Shown: positions 35,960 through 47,779, counted from the stretch's first letter. The stretch is DNA of 64,000 nucleotides from Pyrus communis (GCF_963583255.1 NC_084806.1:13802317-13866316), one strand, 5' to 3'. Made by a program: numbers and translations. The notes: generated by a model not told the origin, from the letters alone.

Positions 35960-37190
35960 ACGTAAAATTTCTACATTAACAACAAATAGACTTTAGCTAA
36001 AACATTAAGGATAATTATCGTACCCCTAATCAAATCCAAATAATTCTGAGTATCTTGCAGTGATGTGTAGTTAACACATCCCTGGGCTTGTTGTTGTCTC
36101 CCACAACCTCTATTAGTGTAAATACTTCGCTCATGTACACCACGACCTAACTGACCATAATTAATAGATCCAAGAACTTGCTGGATCGGCGCTAGTTGTG
36201 GCAAAGAAGACTGCTAGGGCTTCTGTTGGCTTTGGACATAATTTGCAGTTCTATGTCCCATCTATCCACTTGTAAAGCGTCCACTGCTTTCTCGCCTACA
36301 TTCTCAAAGGTGTCCATTATTGTACCTACAGCCCAAAGGTACATTTCCTTTACCAAAATCACCTTGTCTCTGAGATCTGGGATTACCAATACATCTATCA
36401 CTTCGCTTCTGGTCAATGGCATTAAAACCTTTGCCAAAAGAACTAGAATTAGCTTCACTTCTTTTGAAATTCCGAATCTTTCTATATTCTTGATATGACG
36501 AATCATTAATTTTATCGTCCTCTTTTGATTCCCATTCTTTTATCATTCTTCTTTACTCTCGCTGCACATGTTCTCAGAGTCCTTAAGGCTCAACAACATC
36601 TTGTATACTCCTGATAAGAATTACAATGGATAGTGGTCACCCAAAATACCGTTGCCTTATGCCACCCAGCCTAAAACAATATAACACTTCAATCAAAATA
36701 GCAGCAATATTCAAATGGGACGAGGCAAGTCTGAGAACTTTCTATAATACTCATTGATCGTCAGCTTTCCTTGTCTCACATTTGCAAATTCTTGTTTTCT
36801 ACCATCATAAGATGCCAAAGGAAATAATTCTTTTCTTTAAACAAGTCCTTAAACAATTTTCAATCGGTTGTTTCCTTCGGTGACAACGAATTATACTCCT
36901 GTTTCCACCAGGATACAAGTTCATAACTCAAACCAGGTAGTCGTCTCAACCCTTCTGTCAAAAGGAAGATTCCTTTGACTTGCATAATCCAAAACGTCTT
37001 TTCCAAATGATTAAGCCATCGCTTTGCTCCCTTAGGTCCATCATTTCATAAGGTGATTCAAATTCAACTCATAACCCATCTTAAAATGTCCCTTTTTGAT
37101 AATATACTGAATCACCAAAATAATAATTTCCCCCAACAGCTAAATCAGGGAGACTAAGTTCCTCTAACTACGTGGTTTGCTACGAGGCGG
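35960..37190 (-). pseudogene. Gypsy gag remnant with mutated zinc knuckle
   Basis: Collinear pieces in shifting frames: IKEWESKEDDKINDSSYQEY, then FGKGNVPLGCRYNNGHL, and APIQQVLGSINYGQLGRGVH. The CCHC box appears as RFTSG, stop, MGHRTANY: three of its four metal ligands are changed, leaving the His. A DLIRGTIIILNVLAKV phrase marks the start of the protease, whose active DSG triad is missing. Confidence 0.65.
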
Positions 37191-37244
37191 TGTAGTTCTG
37201 ACAGAATTCACTAGAACTTCTCAAGATGTCCAAGATCGAAACTT

Positions 37245-37260
37245 AGGCTCTGATACCAAC
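37245..37260 (-). other. Primer-binding site of the young gypsy element
   Basis: GTTGGTATCAGAGCCT on the minus strand directly abuts the 5' LTR and is complementary to initiator tRNA-Met. Confidence 0.85.
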
Positions 37261-39538
37261 TGACACACCCCGTCCCGAAGGAGGGCATGCTGGCCGTCAC
37301 GTGAGAGTGACGTAACCATTTGCACAGTTCGGAAGCTTTAAAAATATACAACTTCTAAAATGAAACACCCGAAGGTGAGTCCTTATTTGGTCAATTCTGT
37401 CAGAACACCGTTGAATTTCCTCGTTGTCACCACACCTTTGCAATTCTTGAACCTGGAGGGGCGCAAAACAAAATTGAGTGGGTCAGCAAAACGAACGTAT
37501 TTAAAACCTTTTTTTCTCTTTTGCATATACTAACCCCTCGCCGTAAAACAAGTATAGTTTCCCAAAAAATAACATATATACGTATGTATAGATATGCCAG
37601 TCATGCTCAAAGATATATCATTCATGCTTATAAATATGCCATTCATGCTCGAGAATATGCCATTCATGCTTGAGAATATGCCACATTAGAATCTCATAAT
37701 AAATGTAAATGCTCAAGCATAATTCACATCAATAACATATAATCTGGCAGCCGGGAGTCACCTAACGTGACATGTACCGCTGCATATAGAGCTCCAATCT
37801 CAACTCAACATCTGAATCTGCACACGAGTCGGAACCACCTAATGTAGTCTGTCCGACAGGACTGGGTGTAATATATACGCTCTAGTGCTATGATCACGTG
37901 AAGACTGTGCGAATAATCGCGGGTCACCTACGAGTCGGAACCACCTAATGTAGTCTGTCCGACAAGGCTTGCACCTAACTTGGATCCAAGGCGAGCGTGT
38001 GGTGCTGGTGAACATCACGTGAAGGACTATGCCCTGGCCCTGGGCGGGAGCACTAACACCGGGGGTGCAGATTATGAGCTCTCTAAACATCTCAAACTAC
38101 TATTGCATACAAACATGAATACCACTTACCTGGCACTTACCTGTGCGTCCACAACACCAAATACACATATATAAATGTATGCCGTTATTAATGCATGTGA
38201 TGATAGTATTTCAAATGTAGCTTACCTGGGCCTCCTCAGCACCATGCAACAGTATGCATAATTATGGTAATGCACATATTAAAATATGATGCATATATGA
38301 CAGGATGTTTAATTCGTATTTCTTTTAAAATACGTCAAGCATACGTATATATATATATACTGAAAAATAACTGCCCACTCACTGATCACATCGACGTCTC
38401 GTAGGTCCCTGAGCCTCCCCTAGATTGGTTACATTCTTCTTTTGTATAATTTTCACCTATACAAACAGTAACCAAATTGACATTATTTAACGCACATACA
38501 CCAAACATTCGTCCATAACTTTCTCATACGTTGCTCAATTTGGGTGTATGAATATACCACGGTGATCTACACGACGTCACGAACGCGTGACAATTTTCAG
38601 AACTCAATTTGGAGCCCTCACGCGCCCCCACGCGCCCTGTTCACGCGCTGCCCACGCGCGCGTCTTCTTCCTCGCGTCGCCGGACTGGTTTCGCCGGAGA
38701 TGGTGTTTTGCCGGAATTTCTGGGTAAATTTCAAAGTGTCATAACTTCTTCATTTCTTAACCATTTTTGACGTACTATATATCAAAATGAAGATATTGAC
38801 GAGAGGAACACATCCATACCTTCCTCGACCCCTAACTCGCCGTGGATTCTCCGGAAAAGCCCCGAAAGCTCCGGCCAAACTTTGAACTTGTCATTCTCCG
38901 TGTTCCTATGTCCATTTTTCACGTAATTTATACCAAAATGAAGCCCTAATCATAATCTACCACATTGGACTAGTTTTAGGGCCTAAAAACAACGGAATCA
39001 AACTTTTCCAAAAATACGAAAATTCGGCCAAACTTACAGTTCGTGATCCCGACGTCCAAATCCTTCAAACGAAGCACTCCGAGCTTCCTTAGGACCTCAC
39101 CAAACTTCCTACAAGCTTCAAAATCCCAAAAAACATTAATCTTTACGTGTGCATGAACAGTGCACACGCACAGTGAAATTGAAATCCATGTTTTCCGAAG
39201 TGAAACTCACCTGAAATTGGTACCATCGTGTTCGTGTGGTCTTCAGGAGTACGATGGTGGTCTTAGATCCTTCGTTGGTATAGTTTTAGGGTGGTTTTGT
39301 GGGTGGTCCGTGTGAGTTCGAAGGAGAGAGAGAGAGAACGGAGAGTGAATGAGAGATTTGTGAGGGAGGAGAGAGAGAGACAAGATGCAGAAATGGGGGA
39401 GAGATTTGAGGGAGGTGGGATCCTACCCAATCCCCAAATCATCAAGTTACAACATATTTTACGCCCCTTAGTCCCGTTTAAGGGCATTTTCATAACTTCA
39501 CGTCCTCGGAATTAAAATTTCCGGGACGGGTTGTGACA
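37261..39538 (-). repeat. 5' LTR of the young gypsy element
   Basis: Near-identical to 30482-32758. Examples of differences are a G/A at 37876-equivalent, a C/T in GGAGCYCTC, AATATAT versus ACTATAT near 38777, and GTAGAGAG versus GGAGAGAGAG near 39325. Confidence 0.93.
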
Positions 39539-39543
39539 CTAAA

Positions 39544-41976
39544 CCTCACCCTCATCACTTATAAAATGTAGTGTCCCCATGGAAAGAGAACTTGCAAAAT
39601 GGTGTCCCGGCACAAACACAACATATTAAACAAACATATGAAGTCAAAAAAATTTTAAAAACCGACAATGAACGATAAAATTTAGAAATCCCAGGACACA
39701 AAATCTCAAATGACATAAAAATTAGTAATAAAAGTTATGAAAAAACAGACACCACTTGACACCAAATTTCTTGACGCCAACGACGACCCCAAAGGCAAGT
39801 AAAATCCCAAACCAGTCAAGAACAAAATTAAGAGTCCATTCCTCTGTCATATTCTTTTCCCCTGTTTTGCTACCCCTAATCCCAAATGTGTCTTCGATCC
39901 TGTTTGTCCCATTTTTTTCTCACCCTAATATCTCACCTGCAAAATCTTAACGCTACTACTTTCCCCCCGCCATCAAACCCTCAACACCCTGTAATGCTAT
40001 GTTCTTCCAAATCTATAACAAAAAAATGCACGCATAAACACGATTGAAATTTGCGAAAACCCACAACACAACCTAACTAAAAATCTCACAGATCAAAAGT
40101 TTCACCCAATCTCTCTTATCAAATGAATACTCCAAAAGAAAAACACCCCCCTCCCCCCCCCCCCCCCCCCCCCCCCATTCTCTCTTATCAAATGAATACT
40201 CCAAAAGCAATTCAATGGTCGATAACAACTCATTTAAAATTGAACCCAAAAAAAAATAAAAGCTTATGAGATTTAAAATTGAACAAAACACAATCCATAC
40301 ATTATAACAAAAACTGCACGCTTAAACATGCTAGAAATTCACCAATACCCACAACATAGTTAACATCCTCTTCGATTCTATAAAATCAGAAAAAGAAAAT
40401 TTGCACAGAAAACCCATTTTGATATTCATATTTAATTGTAAACTCACATCATGTGGCATTTTTCAGATGCAGGAAAAAAGAAGAACAAATGAATTCCCAC
40501 GAATGTAACTCTTAAAAAAAATAAAATAAAAAATAAAAAATTCATTCTACAACAAAACCCAAAAGCAAGCAAGCAACCAAAGTTTCTCACCTTAAGCACA
40601 AATGTCTTCCAAACCCGCAGACAAAAGTTCCAGAAAAATAAAAATCTGAATCCCCTGAAATTCAAAAGAAAACCTGATTATACACCCACATGCAAAACCC
40701 GATGGCACAAAAAAACAAAAAAACAAAAAAAACAAAAATGAGAAGAGAAAATATTTCAACAGAAATCCATTTACAAATCGAAAATCCATTTGTCAAGACC
40801 CACAACACAACCTAACTAAAAAAACTCACGGATTAAAAGTTTCTCCCCAAAAACCCCGTCTATGTCATCAAACAAAAACTCTGAAAGCAACAACCCATTT
40901 AAAATTGAACCCAAAAAAAATTAAAAGCTTCTAACATCTAAAATTGAATAGAATACAATCCATACAGTTGCATAAAAAAGTTGTAGATGCAAGATTAGAA
41001 GAACTCACCACAAAACTATCCACTTTGAGACCAACAGGGGCAAAGAGAGGAGAGAGTAGACGGCTACGAAAGAAGAGAAGCAAAAGAAATGGGAAAAAAA
41101 AAAGGACTAAAAGCAGTGAAAAGGAATCACTGCAGAAAGCAGGAAAGAAAAGAAACCAGACAAAAATGTTGAAGGTCAAAGTTGAAATAAGCAGAAAGAA
41201 GCAGAAGCAAAAAGGGAAGCACACTGCCCTAGAACAGTGCCATCCGAGTTTAGGTTTTAACATATATGGAATTTTGCACCTTTTTCGTTATCGTAAGATG
41301 CTTACGTTTTTATATATCCAAGTTTGCATACTGTGTTCTTGGTACAACAAATTTTATGGTCAAACATTCTCTAAAGTTCATGAACTAATTGTGCTACGCA
41401 ATTCGCTGCCCAATTATACATCACTTTCACATAATTAATGTTTGTGTGGTTAATTGTTTTATTGGATTCAATCATGGGCCTCGATATCAATTTTTATACA
41501 AGGCCACTACATTCATGCAAATCCAAAAGAAATCAAATTCCATCTTCTCCATATAATGGTATGTGTTACAATAAATTTCGTTCTTGGAAAAACAAATTTT
41601 AGAGTGTGTTGTTGGCACTTTTGCTCTCTTTGCATTTCACTATAGCTATTATATTTAATTCTGCTTAAACAAGTTATTTTACATATGTAAACAAAACTAA
41701 GTAGAAACCATCAATTCTTCTTTTTTCTTAATTTGTTTTGTTTCCTCTTTTACCCATAAAAATATAATTAAAAGTTCATTTACAAGGTTGCTTCAGTTGC
41801 TATCATTTCATTTCATAAAGTAATATTTACTGTTATGGTGTATTTTATCATAACTGTTGTCTCTGTGGCCATAATTGTGCTATCCTCACTGTTTTTGAGC
41901 TTCTTAAACCACATGTGTTAAATATTCTCCTGTTCATTTAATAATCTGTATTATTTTAATTTTCTCCTTCTAACAG
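39544..41976. other. Repeat-rich spacer with poly-C and long-range duplication
   Basis: A C-run of about 30 bases (40145-40176) sits between two copies of CTCTTATCAAATGAATACTC (about 40106 and 40181). A second duplication pairs about 40060-40105 and 40228-40302 with 40797-40842 and 40888-40965 (phrases CACAACACAACCTAACTAAA and TTTAAAATTGAACCCAAAAA). A Lys/Arg-rich frame (40944-41438) shows composition bias only. Confidence 0.6.
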
Positions 41977-44900
41977 AGGGATGCAGTTCACACGACTATG
42001 AACGCTCGAGACATCCAATTTTTTTTTGGACCTTCTGAGAGTCGACGATGCATAGGAGATCAGCAAATTTCACGTTGTTCACAACAAGATATCGAGCAAG
42101 GTTGTCCCTCATCCTGCCAAGGTTGAATTAAATAGGAAAACCACAATCATTTCCATTGACAAAACAAACCAGGAGATCCCAAAGCAGTGATTTAATTTGA
42201 TTGACCTTGATCAGCTTCATAAGAGAATCAACAACGATGTTGAGCTTACAGGTAACAAATTTGGTTTTATGTGATGCACTAACATCTAAAATTGTTATTA
42301 TAATTTATTCATTGCCTTTGGTGTGCAATCATTTTCACCGCTAAAAATCATTCGCAGATGTGTTTGGTTGCTTAACGGCTGTGCAACCGATTAAAGAGCC
42401 GACTATGCAAAACTCAAACATTGCGAAAAAGATGAATCTGAACCTGCAAGATATCAAGTCATTCCTATTTCCGTTAAGTTCAAATTACGCTTTATACGTA
42501 AGGCGTCGTATTTATGACATATAAAACATCACATTTTTAAAAACTTACAGGGGCAAAACGGTTAGGATCACCTTATGGGGAGAAGCTGCAACGACTATTG
42601 AGGACAATGGAATGCAATCCCTTCTATCGCCCATCTTCATTGCTTTAACAAGCCTCAAAGTCAAACAATACCAAGGTTGCACCTCAATGTCCTTTATTTA
42701 GCTGCTTAAACCTTCAATTTATTGATTGTTATGTTTTATACATAGGAAACTCTGTTCTTGGAAGCACTGGATCAACTATTTGTATTTTCAATCCAGAGAT
42801 TCCGCAACTCACCCAATACAAACAAAAGTAAATCGACAACCTTCCTTTAATAACTTTGCTGTTTATATTTCTTCTATTTATCTTTCTCAACCTAAACATA
42901 CACGAATCAGGTTTGAGCATATAAGATCACCTATTTGAATCTTGCGCACCTCAGCTGAGATGTATGCAGATCGTGCTGTTAGTCCTAATTTTGAGTCCAA
43001 AATGATTGATGAGCTCCTTCTACTCACAAAGTTAGTCTCTTATCACATACTTGTTAACAGAAGCCACATCTTTTTAATAATAAATTTTAGCTCTTCTTCT
43101 TGCTCTTTTCTTTATTCATTTATATTTCATGTTTACAAGATGATTAAATGTATTTCATTATTTAAAAATTGTGTGATTCCATAACAGAATGCAAGTTTTG
43201 CATGCAAAGCGACTGTCATTGGATTTGATTTGACTAGAGATTGGTGGTACAAGTCGTGCCCGTCCTGCCATAAAGCTGTCAAGAAAACTTCCGGATCATT
43301 TGAGTGCAATGAACATGGTTTATTAATTAGATTACCTGAACCATGGTAATTTCTTTAACACCTATTTTACATCTAAATGTTGTATTAAGCTGGTTAGTCA
43401 TTTTTAAATTTCTTGCAATTATAAAATTTATTTGTCTTTCAATTTATGTTTATACTTTATGACTCAATCTACAACCTCTTGAATTGCCTTCGATATACAT
43501 ATGGATGGGAGTGTCTTTGGTTGACCAAAGTTTTGGAATACTCATGGACTTTTATTCAAAGTTGTTTTTGTAAACAAAGCGTCCTTGTATTTGGATCACA
43601 ACTAATTGGTGAGATAGGGTAATTGGTGGGAAAGGTACTAGATTGCTGATAAATGAATGAGAAAGTTGCATCTTACATCCTGCATGTCAATTTGGGATTA
43701 TTTTCTGTTTGTTTTGTTGAAGGAAATGGAATTTTCCCCTTTCATTATATCTGCAAGTTTCACAATCATGGGCATTAAATGTTGCATGTTATAGGTTGTT
43801 AATCCTTACTAAGATAGAATATAATGCAGTATTTTATTAGTTCCTTGCTTTCTGGGTTCGTTTTGGACACAAATTTTTGTGTAATTTGATGCCAAAAATG
43901 ATTTTAAACACATGTTTAGACTGCAATGACGTGCTCATTTTGCCTGCTTTTCCAATACGCAGACGTATAGTTCCTGTCGTATTTTACTTCAAGATAGTTT
44001 AGTCATATTGGCTTTTTTTGTTTTTTCGTTTCAGGATTTTGTGATCATTAGCATTCTTACACCCATTAGTTGGTATCTGGTTAAATTTGTTGGCTTTATG
44101 AGATTAGTTTTGGTGATGTTTGGTACTTGAGAATGTTGTGAGAAAAAAATGAAATAGGAATCTATGTTTGCCTAATTTTTTTAACTACGTTGAAATCCAA
44201 AGGCTTATTTGACTGTCCATATATTTGATTTGAAGACATGTTCTATTATGGTTTTGCATTTGCTGTGCATCCCATCTATAGAAAAAAGGAGAAATGTGAG
44301 ATCTACAAAACTGTTTTCGTTTGGGTACATTTTGTTTTCATTTATTGTGATGTCTATAGGGACATTGGTTTTTCTCTTAATTTTTTATTAACATGCTTTT
44401 GGCAATCTATACTTTTAGAATGTTAATGGTAGTAATAACTGCCTAACATGAAAATATCCAACTCTTCCTTAGGTTCAAAATCAATCTATAGTGGAAGACA
44501 GCACAAATTAGCACAACTTCCTCATGTTAGGAAGGCACACTGAAAAGAAACTTCATGTTTCTTGCCACACTTTGGTAATAGAGGACGGATATGACGATCC
44601 CTTCATGGTGTCGCTGCCTCTGAAAAAATTGGTGGGAGAGACAAAAAGATTTTTGCTATCTTTTGGCAATCAAAACAGTGACTTTCGGAAAACGGACTTC
44701 ATCATTTATGGATTGATTCAAGATCAACTGCCCTTGAACCCAACGATTGTCTCAATCGACCCGCAAACATCTGCTGCAGCCACAGGAAAAGAAATTATGA
44801 GTGAAGCAACTCCCGCCCCAGTGACGCCTTCCCAGCGGCCAGATCACCAACCCTAATCGGTTGCACCTCCCAAAACTTCAAAGAGAGCATTGTTCATTGA

Positions 44901-45385
44901 TCAAGTAGACAATCCCGACAGGTTAAGTTTTACTCTCAATTATCATCTTATGTGTTAAATCTTAATAAATATGGTTGCTTATCTTGGGTGTACTTATGTG
45001 TTACGCCGCTGATCAAAAGTTGTTAGCCAATTTTTTTGCACCACTCTTTGACACTTTTTTGCATACCTATTACAATTCCCTCTGACCTTATAAATTGTAC
45101 CTTCATTCATAGCAAAAAAACTCGCACCGGGCAAACAGAGACAACCAATTCTGCTAGAATTGCCAGAGAATTCCACAAACTGGTTGTCTCTAAGATTGAG
45201 CATGCTGATAAAGAGCCGTTAGCTGCATTCAAAACAAAGTCTCAAGCCAAAAAAACCAAAGATAGGTAAATTAGAATTTGTTTTACACATGCATGCTTGC
45301 ATAACATTTGTTATACCAGTGTTTGCTAAACTATAATTCATGTTTTTTACTATAGTGCTAAAGATGTTCGCTCGTCGAAAAAATG
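41977..45385 (+). pseudogene. RPA70-like (replication protein A large subunit) pseudogene
   Basis: Exon-like blocks with consensus splice sites follow OB-fold order. 41977-42251 reads VVPHPAKVELNRKTT and FNLIDLDQLHKRINNDVELT. 42358-42457 reads DVFGCLTAVQPIKEP. 42551-42675 reads GKTVRITLWGEAATTI. 42746-42827 reads NSVLGSTGSTICIFNPEIPQ. 42911-43029 reads RTSAEMYADRAVSPNFESKM. 43188-43347 reads WWYKSCPSCHKAVKKTSGSF plus ECNEHG, the C-terminal zinc ribbon. 44475-44930 reads KLHVSCHTLVIEDGYDDPFM. It ends RSSKK and TGA at 45385. In-frame stops (after IPKQ, after RSPI, after EDST) and a frameshift in the first block disable it. RPA-like genes of this type travel in plant Helitrons, which fits the terminus at 45990. 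Confidence 0.75.
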
Positions 45386-45520
45386 AATGACTGCAGTCTC
45401 CGTTATGAATTGCTACAAAGATGTTCTCCATTTTTTTCCCTTAAAACATGTGTAACTGAAAACTTAGTTGCTGAAACAACAACAGAACATTTTTTTGAGT
45501 TTTTGTGTAATTGCTTAAAC

Positions 45521-45809
45521 AGGTGCCTGGGCTGCAGGGCATGTATTTTGCCACCTTAACTGCAGGGGCAAAATATGTGTGGACTATATCTTCCTTGTGT
45601 AGTAACTAATGGAAACAGGCATCGTGTATCTTTATTGCTTTGAAATTTGGATTTTTTTTTTTTTTTTGTTTTTTTGTAACTACTGAATAGGTGCCTAGGC
45701 TGCAGGGCATGTATTTTGCCACAGTAACTGCAGGGGCAAAATATGTGTGGACTGCATCTTGCTTCTGTAACTTATGAAAACAGGCATACTACATCTTTGT
45801 TGCTTTGAA
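45521..45809 (+). repeat. Duplicated unit, each with an internal hairpin
   Basis: Two copies (45521-45645 and 45689-45809) begin AGGTGCCT-GGCTGCAGGGC. In each, GGCATGTATTTTGCC is followed after about 14 bases by GGGCAAAATATGTGTGG, forming a stem of about 13 base pairs with one or two mismatches. A poly-T run (45652-45668) lies between the copies. Confidence 0.75.
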
Positions 45810-45960
45810 CATTTATGCTTGAAAGATTAGCTGCTAAAACAAAAACAACCTACATTTTCACCTTTCACTCATCTATCCTTTTTATTCGTTCATGATTTTA
45901 TTGAATTTTTTTTCAAGTTACATGTGTCTAATTCATATGGTTAAGATTCGTGCATTCAAG

Positions 45961-45990
45961 TCCCACAGCAACGTGCGAACATTTTTCTAG
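45961..45990 (+). mobile_element. Helitron 3' terminus, plus orientation
   Basis: CCCACAGCAACGTGCGAAC, ATTTTT and CTAG, then T. Compared with the terminus at 29697-29726 read on its own strand (CCCGCAGCAACGCGCAGGC...CTAG, T), the hairpin region matches closely. It lies about 600 bases after the RPA-like pseudogene on the same strand, so it probably closes that Helitron. Confidence 0.55.
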
Positions 45991-46096
45991 TTGTACCTAT
46001 TACCGTTAAGTTTCTGAATTTTTCATCCAATATTTCTTTGACGTGTGCTAAGTTAGAAACGTCAAAGGGTAAGAAAGTCATTTTGCTCATTTTAAT

Positions 46097-46225
46097 TTAG
46101 GAAAACTAATGAAAATGACTTGAAAACTTTGAGTTTTAACGATAAGGACAAAATAAAAGGTAAAATGAATGGTACCAGAATTGACTTTTTAGTGTAAAAA
46201 TATGATTTTTCGTTAAAACTCCCTT
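46097..46225. repeat. Short dispersed repeat with inverted arms
   Basis: GAGTTTTAACGA (46131-46142) and TCGTTAAAACTC (46210-46221) are perfect inverted repeats. The surrounding phrases (GGAAAACTAATGAAAATGAC, ATTGACTTTTTAGTGTAAAA) recall a repeat common in apple-type genomes. Class not assigned. Confidence 0.45.
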
Positions 46226-46279
46226 TTAATTTTCAACTTTTTTTACTCTTTCTAAATTTTCATTCTCTCACAACACTCA

Positions 46280-46745
46280 TGGAGGAGACCCCCAACATGA
46301 GAATCCAGCAGCCTCATGTTGCAGGTGGTGGTGCTCCAGTGCATCATCTGTTACACTCTCATCCTCTTCCTCTTCCAATACCGCCGCGGGAAGCTCTTAA
46401 TCACGGCGCAGTTCCTAGAGACCGCTGCCTCCACCATCTTCTTGGAAACAGTTGCCGACAACAGCGAAGAAGGCAAACACCACGTCAAGGTACGAAAATC
46501 CAACGCCTCCAGGCAGTCGCTCTCTGCAATGACACATCGTGTGAGATCCCAATCACCAATGGCATCAAGCAAGGCTGTTATGGACGTTAGCGACGTCTCT
46601 CATCTGGAAATTACACCGTTGAATCTGTTGCCTTCATCAAGAGGACCATCTCTTCCAATAAGATCGCGGTCTTCTCCAAGTTGCTGGATTCCATTCGACA
46701 AAGATATGAGGACGAAAAGCCTTTGCCCGTCATGGGTAAAATAAC
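46280..46745 (+). pseudogene. PIN auxin efflux carrier fragment
   Basis: The frame open to 46744 reads LMLQVVVLQCIICYTLILFL, then FQYRRGKLLITAQFLETAAS and KHHVKVRKSNASRQSL, then SDVSHLEITPLNLLPSSRGP. This corresponds to the end of the N-terminal membrane domain and the start of the hydrophilic loop of canonical PINs (LQCIIWYTLMLFLFE-R-AK-LI--QFPETA, KLHV-VRKSNASRRS, L-G-EIYSLSSSR-PTPRGS). Upstream and downstream membrane segments are missing, and the DNA before 46280 is unrelated. A truncated, non-functional copy; intronless over this stretch, as expected for that exon. Confidence 0.75.
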
Positions 46746-46749
46746 AAAG

Positions 46750-47700
46750 AACTCTTTTGTCCTCAGAGCAACTGGGCAACACATGATAAAAAAAATGAAC
46801 GGAATATTTGTTAAAAAAATTGGAAAATCAAAAGACAGGAAATTTGACTAATTATTAGACAAAAAAATGAACGGAATTTTTTTTTAATTTTTTTTAGCAC
46901 AATTAGATACCACAACCGTTTGATTTGGCTAATATTTTGCAAAAGAATTTATGCGTTGAGACGAGAGAAATAGACTATTCTAATTGTTGAAACTCAAATA
47001 AACAAAAGAATAAAATTCAAAGTGAAGTGGACATCATAAGTAGTCTTTTTTTTTTTTCTTTTTTTTTTTTCGAAAGTATTGGTATCACTTTCCTTTAAAG
47101 ACTTGTCCATACGAGATTTAGCTCAAAAGCCTGGCCAACTTCACCCTCGCAACGACATTGAGCTCGAACAACTTCAGCTTAATACTGCAATTTTAAGACC
47201 AAACACGACCTAACTTAATTTTTCGCCTAACCCTCAATCATTTTTGAAATTTGATGAAGTATATGTTTGTCAAATTTCTTACAAGTAAACATGTCGTGGA
47301 CGTGGACTTAAAAATGAAGGGAGATTATATTCACGCACCCCAAATTACTTCTCTACATCCTTTTATTTTTTTTTAATATTTTTCTATCAAGTATTAGTGG
47401 TGTGTAGAAAATATTAAAAAATTAAAAGGATGCGGAAAAAATAATTTGATATGTGTGAATATAATATCTCAAAATGAACATTTTATATGTGTACAATGAT
47501 CAACTCAACTATTTATATCAGCCCACCAAAACGACTCCAAAGTCACTCATGTACATACAGAGGAATGATATATGTATTCTTTTAACCGAGAAATCTCGGT
47601 CACCAAAACCAGATGGTTGACCACTTGTTAAAGTCTTTTTAAGTGCAGCAAACCCAGGTCGACAAGTGCCTTATAACTGAAATTTGAAATTCCCGGCACA
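46750..47700. other. Promoter-side spacer of the bHLH gene
   Basis: AT-rich with poly-T runs. A perfect palindrome ACCGAGAAATCTCGGT lies at 47585-47600 and a W-box-like TTGACC at 47617-47622, both within 200 bases of the bHLH start codon. Confidence 0.4.
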
Positions 47701-47714
47701 ACACACACATCTGT

Positions 47715-47717
<3 letters not shown>

Positions 47718-47775
<58 letters not shown>
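47718..47775 (+). repeat. (GA)n microsatellite in the bHLH 5' leader
   Basis: About 28 GA units end five bases before the ATG at 47780. The tract also reads open in frame, which would extend the ORF falsely with Glu-Arg repeats. Confidence 0.95.
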
Positions 47776-47777
<2 letters not shown>

Positions 47778-47779
47778 AA

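Larger units (their letters stand above)
30482..39538 (-). mobile_element. Young gypsy LTR retrotransposon, non-autonomous (9,057 bp)
   Basis: Complete insertion with two near-identical LTRs of about 2.28 kb and a CTAAA target duplication (30477-30481, 39539-39543). It is read on the minus strand: 5' LTR 39538-37261, primer-binding site, decayed gag, protease/RT border, RT, RNase H, integrase tail, then 3' LTR 32758-30482. By eye the LTRs differ by roughly a dozen substitutions and a few short indels, about 0.5%. The interior is only 4.5 kb, with stops and frameshifts throughout. It must have been copied by enzymes supplied from another element. Confidence 0.92.

Noticed and set aside
40944..41438. 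Open frame of 164 codons, very rich in Lys and Arg
   Set aside because: The signal is composition of an A/G-rich stretch; no domain, no splice context, and the neighbouring DNA is duplicated non-coding sequence.
46606..46745. Second frame reading FIKRTISSNKIAVFSK, like a glutaredoxin N-terminus
   Set aside because: The overlapping frame matches PIN carriers over a longer stretch, and no CPYC active site follows.
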